From: Pomphorhynchus laevis
Taxonomy: Eukaryota; Acanthocephala; Palaeacanthocephala; Echinorhynchida; Pomphorhynchidae
DNA length: 64,000 nucleotides
NCBI GenBank assembly: GCA_012934845.2
Contig: WNNJ02003454.1
Location: forward strand, 1 to 64,000
Reading direction: 5' to 3'
Below, piece after piece: positions 52,957-63,591 of the stretch (within the stretch, counting starts at the first letter, position 1; every line of letters starts with the position of its first letter). A program made the translations under genes and the position numbers. The notes beneath the pieces were generated by a model that was not told the origin of the DNA, did not search any database, and was given only the letters and a program-made list of their open reading frames with translations.

Positions 52957-53629
52957 TCCCTGTGGAGTTGTCTGGACAGCATGCTTTCTGTCGTAATGCG
53001 ACCTGATAGCTGAAGCTATTATGTAGCCAGCTAAAATACAATTTAGTCGAAGAGGTCCGAAAATATCTCAACAAAATGAAATTCAACCGACTACCAACAA
53101 GATGATTTCAATGCTTGATTTCAAACTGATGGAGTACCATCATGTGTATCGTCAATATAGTGCATGCTGAGGGACGAAACAACGATGATAAGGGACGTCC
53201 ACTGATAAGTCCCGCACTGTGGAGTTGTCTGGACAGCATGCTTTCTGTCATAATGAGACCTGATAGCTGAAGCTATCATATAGCCAGCTAAAATACAAGT
53301 TAATCAAAGAGGTCCGGAAATACTTCAACAAAATTAAAGTCAACCAACTACTAACAAGACGATTTCAATGCATTATTTTAATCTAATGGAGGACCACTAT
53401 GTGTATCGTCAATATAGGGCATGCTGAGGGACGAAACAACGATGATACAGAGACGTCCACTGATGATTCCTGCTGTGTGGAGTTGTCTGGACAGCATGCT
53501 TTCTGTCGTAATGCGACCTGATAGCTGAAGCTATTATGTGGCCAGCTAAAATACAAGTTAGTCGAAGAGTCCGGAAATATCTTAACAAAATGAAATTTAA
53601 GCGACTACCAACAAAACGATTTCAATGCA

Positions 53630-53928
53630 TCATTTTAATAAATGTAAAGTTAAAAAATAAAATAAAAACAAAATTAAATTCAGGAAATCGGTTGAAATTG
53701 GAAAACAGAGATGAGGTATTCTTATACTCTTATTAGAGGTCATCGACTGAGGTCTTCTTGGAAATCGGAGTTGCTGACTGGGATCTGATCCAGGAAAGCA
53801 AAGACCACCGCGGCACCTTGCGATTAAACTATTTAAGGCATGCCACACAATTGACCCTTCAATCACTATACATTATAGCAGAAATACGAAACAAAGTGTT
53901 TAATAAATCTTTGTTAAAGATTTATTAA
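53630..53928 (-). repeat. mirror copy of the segment at 52140-52438
   Basis: Reverse complement with about one residue-level difference in the longest shared frame; closes the palindrome around array 3. Confidence 0.85.
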
Positions 53929-53939
53929 ATATTTAAGGA

Positions 53940-54680
53940 TATTGAAGATGTTTAGAGGGACATCTAGAAAAAAGTCTAAATGTGAGATAGCCTAGGTACC
54001 CACAGAGGTAAATTTGAATACTCAGTTTATAGACCTTGACCTGTTTCAGTGCCAACCTTGCTCTTTTCAGGACCCCTTAAATATGTTTAGTTAACTTATG
54101 ATACTTAGTTTCCGAAATAATAAAACGCAGTTATCCTACCAGATGAGTGAAATAATGGAGGGTATAATTTACTATCATGATGGAAACTGATGAGATTGTC
54201 AATCTCTCTAACTTTTCCATATGGTTACAGGAACGCTATTGAATACAAGCTGCAGTTTAAGAAAATTTTTGAGAATGTTGGATGGAGGCAACTGGTCTTC
54301 TTATCTTATAAAGAATTGATAATTTTTAAGACAGCTATACTTACACCTACGTCATAAAAACAATAATGTGGTATCATCAACTTATAATATCACATTACGT
54401 ATGACTTGATGTTCCGAGAAATTTGAAAATAATATTAGAGGTGTATAAGAACACGATCATTAAATAGGACGACCTGAATGCACACCTGGCAAGGATTATA
54501 CATATTTTCGTAGTAGAATCGCTTGGTATACAATAGTATTTCAACCCATTTAACAATCTTCGTAGTCCGAATGACCTAAGAGAAGAAATAACAAAGATAA
54601 AGGAAATATGATTAAATACAGCATAAAAATCGATAAATGCAGCCACAGATAACTGATTACTCTTTATCTAGAAAGAGTTT
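53940..54680 (-). mobile_element. LINE-A3 relic
   Basis: Minus-strand RT fragment, aligned by eye to about 31800-32520 of LINE-A2: MAAFIDFYAVFNHISFIFVI and SSLRSFGLRRL correspond to VAVFLDFSAAFDRISIPFVI and SSLRSLGLPARI. Heavily decayed; no frame covers it. Confidence 0.7.
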
Positions 54681-54689
54681 CAATACATC

Positions 54690-55061
54690 TTTTTTAATCA
54701 ACACAAACAGGAAAGTATAAACCTGCATGCTTTTTTTACAACCTTCGTCGGGAAGCTTAACTCGGAATGCGCCTACCACAGACGCCTAGCCTCACAATGC
54801 GGAGTTTTGACCATAGTCTACACATCACTACAGGGTGGTCTCATCAGTGTGGCCCTGTAGCTACACAACTTCGACAATACTAACTCCTCAGAAAATCTCT
54901 GAATGAAATCACTAAGCGCACGCTCCTCCACCGGTGACTATACTTACATTTGGTGTGGATTGCGTAAGCAGTGGCTTTACAGGACAACACGTATGCTATC
55001 ATTCCTTCCTTCATAAGCTTTCTAAGGTTGCTGAACAAGCAACACGATTGTATACAGCTGA
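54690..55061. other. possible decayed hammerhead-repeat monomer
   Basis: Composition resembles the array monomers. The minus strand has CTGATGA-GACC (54830-54845) and, 5' of it, GTC-GAAG about 22 nt away, an incomplete version of the array cores. Single copy, so weak. Confidence 0.3.
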
Positions 55062-56189
55062 ATTGATAAAAACTGGAACTTGTAATTGTTAATAGCATCT
55101 AATTTTCACTGTCCCAGTAATCGTATTATTCGTATTGACTAATATATAACATACAATATATAAGAATAAGGATTATAGATCATCAGGAAGAACTGCTATG
55201 TTATCAGGTTTCGTTTCTTATTCTTCATGAAAATAAATTATTTAATATATATATTAATTTACATAATTATATAGTTTATATATTTAATTTTATGATTTAT
55301 ATATTTGTATTATTTATCCTTTTCCGATTTAGTTTATGATTTAGTTTAAGGCTCACCTATAGATCCCCAAGATCTCCCGATTTTGATGATTGCCTAAAAA
55401 ATTTATCAGATAACTGAGTTTACGTATTTATACGTAAACTCATATACGTACTATATCAATAACAGTTAAAACCGGCATTTTAATTCGAAACACCCTCATC
55501 TCCATGATTAATCAAATCAGCTTAGAAAATAATAATAATAATCAAATAATAAAAATAAAATAATAATAAATAATTTAAAGCGAGTGGTGCTTGAATATTT
55601 GTATGTTATACGATATATAAATAAACATAAAGATAACTAATAAATAATTATTTAAGATTTTATACAATTTATGTTTATATTTATATGAAGTTAATTTAAA
55701 ATTAAAATAAAAGTCAATTGTTATGAATTGACTTACAAATAACAGATAGAACGCAATTTTAAAAAATTTAAAAATCCGAAACCTGATAGCATAGCAGTTC
55801 CTCATGATGTCCTCTAATCCTTATTTTTATATATCGTCTATTATTTATTAGTTAAGTAAGCTATAATTGGGATATATTTGTCTAAATATAGATAAAAATA
55901 TTATTTTTTGTTCCTTTAAATAAAGGTAATATCTAAGACCGGTATGATCCGCAATGATCATACCGGTCATACTAACTCAACATTGATATTCTTGTATTGT
56001 ATGATGACATTAATATATTACAGATGCAAAATTCAATATAAAAGCATTAGAATTGATTGCCCATATCGGTTACATTTTTTGCTTAATTCGTGGTTTATTT
56101 ACGCAACTGACAAGGCATTCAATTTAAAGTTGTCTTTTGTATTCTATATACGTTACATTAAACCACAATGCCATGTGATTTAAATATAC
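55062..56189 (+). repeat. 1,128-bp direct duplication, copy 2
   Basis: Second copy of 47818-48945. Sharp edges on both sides, near-identical sequence, so a very recent event. Confidence 0.93.
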
Positions 56190-57120
56190 TTATAAAAATA
56201 AAGATAAATAATAAATAATTATATAAGGTTTTATACAATTTATATATCAAGTTAAAATTTAAAATTAAAATAAAATCAAGTTTTATGCATTGACTAATAA
56301 ATAACAGACGATGTATCTTAATAAGAATTAGAGGTCATCAGGAGGAAAATAATACACTGAACAGAAAATGAGTATAAAAATGAATATAAAAACAATAAAA
56401 CAAAAACAATTAGTAATTCACAAAAAATTAATTGCAATCATAAGAAAACATAGTACAAATTAAACAATTAAACAAAATACAATTGAAATTTTAGAGACAA
56501 TAAAATCAACACGAAAATTTATAGACTACCAGTGTTAAACATATGCTATTTTTTAATTTATAAAACATGTTAGAATTAAAAATTATTTAATTTAAAAGTC
56601 GATTATTTAGAATTGATTAATGAATTTATAAATAAGATCAGCTAACTGAGTCTACTAATTTTATATTATTTATAAATTTAAAAAATAATAAATTTATAAA
56701 AGTAATGCTATAAATAATTTATAAAAGTAAAATTAAAATTTTTATTAAAATTTTTTTAAAATTTTAATTTAATTTTATTAAATACGAAAGAATAGTATGA
56801 TAATGTAATAGAACCAGAACTAATTATTTATTTCCTAGAGTGACAATTAAATCAGCTAACTGAGTCTACGTATTTAATATAATTATAAAATAAACAAAAC
56901 ATAATAATGCTAAATCAAAATTTAATAATTAAATAATAAAATTAATAATTGTTTTTAGATTTTCTATAATTTATATCGAGTTAAAATAAAAAATTGAAAT
57001 TTAAAATAAACGTCATATTTATGAATTGACTAATAAATAACAGACGTTGTATCAGAATAAGAATTAGAGGTCATCAGGAGGAACTGTTATGCTATCAGGT
57101 TTCGGAATTTTTTATTTCCA
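56190..57120. other. AT-rich region with PLE-C 3'-type repeat pieces
   Basis: 56843-57105 is nearly identical to 13254-13520 (CAGCTAACTGAGTCTACG ... ATCAGGTTTCGG) and 56285-56345 is a shorter piece. A nested hairpin of AAAATAAATCTTTTGGACTT and its complement follows at 57150-57235. No genes. Confidence 0.6.
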
Positions 57121-57249
57121 TTAAAATTTTTTTCCTCACCTCCATAAGAAAGTTTTAAATCAAAATAAATCTTTTGGACTTATCAAAGTCCAAAAGATTT
57201 ATTTTGGACTAATAAGTCCAAAATAAATTTATTTTGAATCAGGGGTACC

Positions 57250-58880
57250 ATGAAAACAATACTGTGGTATATTACTATGGTTAAGATTTAAGTAAATATA
57301 TTCCTGAAATAAAGTATAAAAAAGGTACCGCCATAGGACTAAAAATTTGTAATTATAGTAAAATAAAGATATTGAAAAATATTGTGATAAAGAATAAAGA
57401 ATTATAATAAGGAATTTTCGCCAGATGATGAGAATTTAAAAATTTATTATAAAGAATTGAAATCAATATGTAACGATCATATTAGAAACATTATAGAAAC
57501 TTATTGCAATTGTGTAAGTCTTAATTTTGATAAAATAAATGAATATATATATGCACTCATAATCTAGAATCAATTGAAAACAATGAATTAACGAAAATGC
57601 TATCAAAAGGGTATAAATATAGAATAAATAATAAGAATAGAAATAAAATTTACAATTCGTTATATAATAATTTTAATGATTACTTTAGTAAGCTGATTAA
57701 TAGTGAAAGCTCGAATATATCTAAGATAAACATTTGGAAAGATTATATATTTGATAAAATTAAAAATAAAATGAAAATAACAAGCAATTATAAAAGGAAA
57801 GATAAAATTAATAAAGATATGTATAAAGAACTTACTAAATTAAAGGATAACTATATAATAACAACTATTGATAAAGCTAGTAATAACTTTGTTTTCATAT
57901 GCAAAAAGCTTTATTATGATATACTAATGAAAGAGGTTAATTCTAATGATTTAAATGTAAATCCAACATATGAACGTAGTGAGTTGAGTTTAGAAACAAT
58001 TATTACAAGTCACTGTTCTATAATGGATAAAAATGGTATAAAGGTTGAATTAGATAATAAAACTATACCTATATTATATTGGAATCCAAAATTACATAAA
58101 ATCCAATAAAACCCAGGTTCATATGTAGTGCGTTTAAATGTACATTAAAACCACTTCCTGTCTATATGAATAAAATACTTAAAGTAATTAAAGCACATTT
58201 TAAAAAATATTGTAAGGTAATCGAAATTAATACTGGTATAAAACACTATTTCAGTATTAATTCTACAAAAGAATTTTTAGAACACACAAAAGGAATAAAT
58301 TTTCAGAATATAAATACGTACGATTTATACAAATCGAGATTTAGCAGATATTAAAGAAGTGTTAGAAAAATTAATCTTATTATCAAAAAAAGATATATAG
58401 AAATATATTGCTTTATATTATACTATAAAGTTATAATTACTATAAAGCCTACCTAACAAAATCAAACCTCTATATGTGCTATAGCAATATAGCACATATA
58501 TGTGCTATATTATAGCTGACTTATTATAGCTGACTTATTTTTAAGCTTTATAGAACATGATTTTGTTTATAACTGTTTAAAAATAAATATAAATTATTTA
58601 AAGATATGAAATATATGTTTCTATATTTTGATGATCCACGTTTATTTAACTCTAATGATTTTCATTCAATAAGCAAACAAATTTATCCAGGTAGTCTTAT
58701 TCTTTATAAAACCAATATTAATGATAAAGAAAGTATATATCTTGATATAAGCATTAAATTTACATCAATTTAAATTACTTTTAATTTATATTGTAAAGAT
58801 GACAATTTCAGTGTTAATTCCATAAAATAATTTTTAGAACACAACAACAAAAATTTCAAATACGATTTTGTACAAATTTA
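57250..58880 (+). mobile_element. PLE-C2, broken Penelope-like element
   Basis: Plus-strand copy of the AT-rich PLE-C family with N-terminal, RT N-terminal and RT C-terminal parts. A stray repeat of the motif A region follows at 58800-58880. Several breaks. It supplies the parts missing in PLE-C1. Confidence 0.82.
57597..58800 (+). pseudogene. PLE-C2 reverse transcriptase, broken
   Basis: 57597-58109: MLSKGYKYRINNKNRNKIYN, IITTIDKASNNFVFICKKLY (the PLE DKx landmark) and PILYWNPKLHKIQ. 58166-58354: MNKILKVIKAHFKKYCKVIE and FQNINTYDLYKS (degraded motif A). 58510-58800: YMFLYFDDPRLFN, keeping a YFDD active site, then SLILYKTNINDKESIYLDIS. Extreme AT and lysine/asparagine richness. No GIY-YIG follows. 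Confidence 0.8.
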
Positions 58881-58914
58881 AAATTTATTTTATGTGCAAA
58901 TATGGACGGATCCA

Positions 58915-60295
58915 ATTTCAGGTGACTCCTGAAATCGGTGACGAGCTTATTCAATCTTAGGAGGGTTTGACACAAGGGGATGTCTTGTCTACGCCGGCGT
59001 TTGCGATTGTAATACTACAGCTCATATACCATGTGATAACAAGGTTTCCTGACGTCCAACAGTTCTGGTATGCTGATGATGGCAATATGATCGGCACATC
59101 AAGTGACATCAAGAATTCCTTCGATTTTTTGTGTTACATATGACCAATTTTCGGATTTCATGTGAATCCAAAGAAATGTACGTTATACAATCATACAGCC
59201 AATACGACACACATCCATCAACATTTTTGTGAAACCTAGGTAGAAATCAGAAACAATGGAACGATCATCATTGGTGCTCCTGTTTGAGATTGTCTTTCCC
59301 TTTTAAAACCCATCAAGGCGAAGGTATCGAAATTCTGCGCCGTCGTCAAGCGACTAGCTGAATTTGGAGTCCTGGGCACACAGATCGCATATACGCCAGA
59401 TAGGTTCAGCCATCTTCAGAGTACAATAAGCAAAGCGTTCGACGATCCTTTTCGATTAGATGACTTTCGCGGATCGTTATGGCCCATCCTCTCATTACCT
59501 CTGCATTGTGGCGGTTATGGGATAGTGGATTCATATCGGGTCGCTGAAGAAGAATACAAAAACTCGCTAATGTTTTGCGAGCCATATTTGCAAGAACTGC
59601 AAGGCGCCGAATTGAGAGCCGAACAATGTTTACGCTCTACCGCATTGCTCAAACAAAAACAGGCTAGCAACAAGGCAATCATGGTTACATATCTCAGCCT
59701 ACGAAGAAAATATGCAGAAAACAATCGACCATTCAACGGTTAAGGAAGGATCATCGTGGCAATCTGCATTCCCCAATAGAAATCGGCAGGTTCGTACCGA
59801 CAACGCAACGTTTCGCGATTCCCTCGCCGCGCGCTACAACACGATATGCCAGACGCACAAATCGACATAGCACACCGTAATTTCTACGGTGGCACTTAGG
59901 AGCGAGCTCTATTTGACAATTTCGTTTTTAGCGCATTCGATCCATCGAACCTCAGCAGATCGACAACTTCATGCTTCGAATACCACGAGCAGCGGAAGTG
60001 CTCAAAATAACAAGAACGCGTCTCGTGGATATAGACAGCAAATTTCTCCCCTATCGTACTTTCCTGTTCAGACGAAGATAGAAAGTCTGCTTCGAGGTTT
60101 TTGCAACACCTCGCGGACAAGTTCTATTCAAAGAAGATAACCACGTTTGCTCACGAGATAACACGCCTCCGAGAGACTAACGGACTCCGACTTGCACGCT
60201 GCATATCGATGTGCATCCACTGTCCACAGTGGATGAATATGTCCGAAGGAATATGTCCGAAGAATATTCCGGCGTTTGATTGGAACAGATAAAGA
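58915..60295 (+). mobile_element. RLE-LINE copy R4 relic
   Basis: Plus strand. 58960-59080 reads EGLTQGDVLSTPAFAI and QFWYADDGNMIGTS, the RT block seen at 39099-39854; 59140-59500 continues FGFHVNPKKCTLYN and VSKFCAVVKRLAEFG. 59525-59743 is a 72-codon frame, MDSYRVAEEEYKNSLMFCEP, from the region after RT. 59889-60292 is further C-terminal sequence without a clear RLE. Broken repeatedly; GC-richer than its surroundings. Confidence 0.7.
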
Positions 60296-60390
60296 AAAAG
60301 TGACAACATATTTAATATGTAATATTTTAAGTTGGATATTTTAATTTTAGTTATTTGAATAAATTTTCTATCTCAAAAAATATATTTTGT

Positions 60391-61436
60391 TGATTTATAT
60401 ATTTTACTATTTTCTGCTTGATGTTATTTTTATAGTAACCTAGTTTAAAATATGTATCTATTAAATTATTTAAATGATTTTGAAGAAAGCCAATTATAGG
60501 AATTCATTCAATTTCAATTTCAATTGAAATTAAAATTTTAATTTAGAATTTCTTTTTACAAATTTCGGTCTATTTCTCGACCTTACATAGTAGCGGGGAC
60601 GAATGCACGTTAAGGACGTATTTCTTCTGATGAAATTTGATTATATAGTACCTTATTCTAATACAAAGTATATTATTTATTATCCACCCATAAAAATTTG
60701 CCACTTAAGAGTTTAAATTTACTTTTAATAATATTTACTTTTAACAAATATTTTATAATTGTAATGATTTGTAATGGTTTTTTGTTTTGATTTGTTTGTT
60801 GTTTTTATGTATATTTTTCTTTCTTTGTGTAATTTTTAATAAGGATCACATCTAGTCGTTTGATCTGCTGCTCAATGAAAAACGTACAATTGACGTCTTT
60901 GTTCTGCTGCGCAAAGCGAAGTATGCAGTTGACAGCTTTGCAAATACTTAAATTGTAAAAATATTTTTTGTAACATTTATTCCTGAGGATGATAGCAGTA
61001 GGCTATTGAAAATTCGATTAAATAAATATTTTCCTTACTCTCTCCACTAATAAATAATATTATTGTGCTGATTTATATATTTTACTATTTTCTGCTTGAT
61101 GTTATTTTTATAGTAACCTCGTTTTAAATTGCATCTATTAAATTATTTAAATGATTTTGAAAGCCAAGATCAAGGAGGATCTACTATGTTTATCTACTAC
61201 GTATTTCCTCTGATGAAATTCGATTGTTTAGAATCTTATTTCACTACAATACAAATTATTTATTATCCATACATATAAATTTTGCGCTACTGATTTTATT
61301 TTTAGTATTATTGTGTTGATTTATATATTTTACTATTTTCTGCTTGATGTTATTTTTATAGTAACCTAGTTTAGAATATGTATCTATTAAATTATTTAAA
61401 TGATTTTGAAATTTACAAAATCTGTAAAAAATTGAA
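60391..61436 (-). repeat. series of PLE-C 3'-end fragments
   Basis: The segment TTGATTTATATATTTTACTA...ATGATTTTGAAGAAAGCC recurs at about 60391-60492, 61068-61165 and 61316-61410 (also in PLE-C1 and PLE-C3), separated by variants of the 3' region (60560-60720, 61190-61300). Looks like repeated short 5'-truncated insertions or tandem slippage. Confidence 0.75.
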
Positions 61437-61439
61437 ATT

Positions 61440-62225
61440 TAAAATAAACTTCATTTTTATGAATTGACTAATAGATAACAGACGTTGTATCAGAATAAGA
61501 ATTAGAGGTCATAAGGAGGAACTGCTATGCTATCAGGTTTCGGCCCCTAACTCCTCTACCCAACATAGCAGCAGGGCCAAATACATGCTAATGATGTATT
61601 TCCTCTGAAATAACTATCTAGTATCTTATTCTAATGCAAAGTATATTATTTATTATCCATCCATAAAAATTTTCAGCTTTATTTTTCTTTATTTTTAAAA
61701 TTTTTTCTTTATATTATTGTGTTGATTTATATATTTTACCATTTTCTGCTTGATGTTATTTTTATAGTAACCTAGTTTAAAATATGTATCTATTAAATTA
61801 TTTAAATGATTTTGAAGAAAGCCAATATCATTACATATTGTTGCAATTCTTAAAATTTCATTATTTAATGTATTATATTTTATATTATATGGTATGCATG
61901 AATGCTCATGCAAAAATATGTTTCTTGTAAATTTAAATATGTCATCTTTACGATATAAATTAATAGTTATTTTAGTTCATATTTAGATATACACCTTCTT
62001 TATCATTAATATTGGTTTTGTTAAGAATAAGGCTTTCTGGATAAATGTGCACACTAATTGAATAAAAATTATTAGAATTAAATACACATATATCATTAAT
62101 GTATCGAAACATATATTTTATATATTTATATTGTTTAGATTTAGTTTTTAAACAGTTATGAACAAATTCATATTCTATAAAGCTTAAAAACAAGTCAGCT
62201 ATAATTGGGCTACTACATTTATAAA
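61440..62225 (-). mobile_element. PLE-C3, 5'-truncated Penelope-like element
   Basis: Minus-strand PLE-C 3' half: RT C-terminal part and 3' region with the pseudoknot-like motif. 61972-62193 reads FLSFIEYEFVHNCLKTKSKQ and YMFRYINDICVFN; 61695-61913 reads MHEHSCIPYNIKYNTLNNEI to a C-terminus NQHNNIKKKF with no GIY-YIG. Truncated near 62225. Confidence 0.82.
61522..61578 (-). ncRNA. candidate pseudoknot in PLE-C3 3' region
   Basis: Second copy of the 13501-13557 motif: 61522-61529 pairs with 61564-61571 (8 bp) and 61542-61547 with 61573-61578. A difference in helix 1 (C to U in element sense) turns a C-G into a U-G pair, so pairing is retained. Confidence 0.5.
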
Positions 62226-62790
62226 TGTTATTTTAACGTTTATATATGATATACACGTTATCATCTTTGATATATGATATACACGTTTTCAACATATACT
62301 TGCATATTAGCTTGTATATGTTAAACATCAATATACGTTTAACATTACAATTTTAGAACATAATCAATACACAGTTCACGTTTGTGTATATATGTCACAA
62401 TTAAACAAAAATTACTTTTAAAAATAATTTTAAAAATATCATTAAAATAATTTTTACTATCACTAAAATTATTTTCTGGTATTTATTGTATTTCAGCAAC
62501 TTTGACATCTTTTTAAATTGAATTTTGGAATCACCGGACCACGAATAAATGCATATGATAACCACCCTTCTTCAATTCAACTTATGTAAGTCCACTTGAG
62601 ATCATGATAACAAATTTGCATCTTTAAGTTCAACAGATATTCATGGATTGTTGTGAAACGCGATCATTATGTTAATTTGGATTTTAAGTTTCTATACTGA
62701 AACTATTAGAATTTACCGTTTCAAGCTATGTAAATGTACATTTGTTATGCAGAATGCTCTTGCTGTAAAACAACAATATGAAATACAATG
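62226..62790. other. intergenic AT-rich sequence
   Basis: Contains two copies of TATATGATATACACGTT about 40 bp apart (62248-62290) and nothing else recognised; lies downstream of the host gene. Confidence 0.4.
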
Positions 62791-62815
62791 TATATCTAAT
62801 AAATGTGACTAAGAT

Positions 62816-62821
62816 TTTATT
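62816..62821 (-). promoter_or_regulatory. candidate polyadenylation signal for the TMEM106-like gene
   Basis: AATAAA on the minus strand, about 80 nt downstream of the stop codon, a normal distance for a short 3' untranslated region. In AT-rich DNA such hexamers also occur by chance. Confidence 0.5.
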
Positions 62822-62898
62822 TTTCAACATTGATTCTATGATTTTGTACAATTTTAATTTACTTAACATCCAAATTTAAACATATCCATCAGCCCTTT

Positions 62899-63591
62899 TT
62901 ATAAATTAGAAGAGCATTCAACGTAAATATAATTGTCCATCAAATTGATGTAAGTTTTGGCTAATAATACTTGGAATGTGCTCATTTCGAAATGTACAAG
63001 AATCGAACTTTCTTTAGGAGGTCTGCAAAGGCGTAATATTGCTTCATCGCTAAATTCTAGCATAAGTGATAAATTAAATTTATTTGTGGATCGTGGCTTA
63101 ACCGACTTATAAACAAATTTTGTTTGGTTTCTACCCACAATTCGCAGGTTCCATTCGGCAGTAAGACTTGCATTTATCACTCTAGATGAGATGAAATTAG
63201 GATTTCTAATTTCTACTGGATACATAAGCCATACACATAAAGTAGAATTGTCATTTTGAATAGATATATTGTGTGGTTTTAATAGGTGGCCTTCCTCCTG
63301 ACCACAGTTAAGAGTAATTTCACCGGGATATAACAGTCCAGTAAGAACAGCAGAAATAATAAGACATAATACAAATGTGGATAACGCAACAAAACAACGA
63401 CGATGCGGATGCAATCGTCTATCCGACATTGGAATTAATACAACTAATTCGTTATCACTAGTATTTGCAATGGTACCACTACCATTACAAGTTGGACATC
63501 TGATATCTGCCTGTCTTGCCCGAGAACCTCCTATTATTAATGGTGAATCTTCATCGCATTCATCATCAATGTCAACAACAAAAGCGGTCAT
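62899..63591 (-). CDS. TMEM106-family transmembrane protein
   Basis: Uninterrupted 230-residue frame and the only confident host gene here. TMEM106 proteins are type II late-endosome/lysosome membrane proteins involved in lysosome size, acidification and trafficking. Visible features: acidic N-terminus with EDSPLI, possibly a sorting-type motif; the family CxxC signature IRCPTCNGSGTI at about 30-41; NELVVLIPMSDRRLHPHR at about 47-64, very like the family ELVALIPYSDQRLRPRR; one transmembrane helix at about 67-88; and a lumenal domain with several N-glycosylation sequons (NIS, NST, NAS, NQT, NLS). Somewhat shorter than vertebrate TMEM106B (about 274). TTATTATAG precedes the ATG, a plausible splice acceptor, so an upstream exon outside this frame is possible. 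Paralogue A/B/C cannot be assigned. Confidence 0.9.
   Translation of the reverse strand: MTAFVVDIDDECDEDSPLIIGGSRARQADIRCPTCNGSGTIANTSDNELVVLIPMSDRRLHPHRRCFVALSTFVLCLIISAVLTGLLYPGEITLNCGQEEGHLLKPHNISIQNDNSTLCVWLMYPVEIRNPNFISSRVINASLTAEWNLRIVGRNQTKFVYKSVKPRSTNKFNLSLMLEFSDEAILRLCRPPKESSILVHFEMSTFQVLLAKTYINLMDNYIYVECSSNL

Larger units (their letters stand above)
51757..53625. repeat. inverted tandem array of a ~256-bp repeat (array 3)
   Basis: Landmarks TTGTTGATATATTTCCGGAC and variants at 51757, 52013, 52480 and 52736 (plus), and the reverse-complement landmark at about 52797, 53050, 53311 and 53568 (minus) give periods of 253-260 bp. The flip is at about 52790. A 300-bp unrelated segment interrupts the array on each side in mirror positions. 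Each better monomer carries a paired hammerhead core half-set. No protein frame. Confidence 0.92.

Noticed and set aside
5381-53625. CRISPR-like arrays
   Set aside because: Monomers of 256-380 bp are contiguous without unique spacers, invert in the middle, and the genome is clearly eukaryotic.
52202-53866. 78-codon frame shared by the mirrored inserts in array 3
   Set aside because: Same reason: recent mirror duplication, no recognisable protein.
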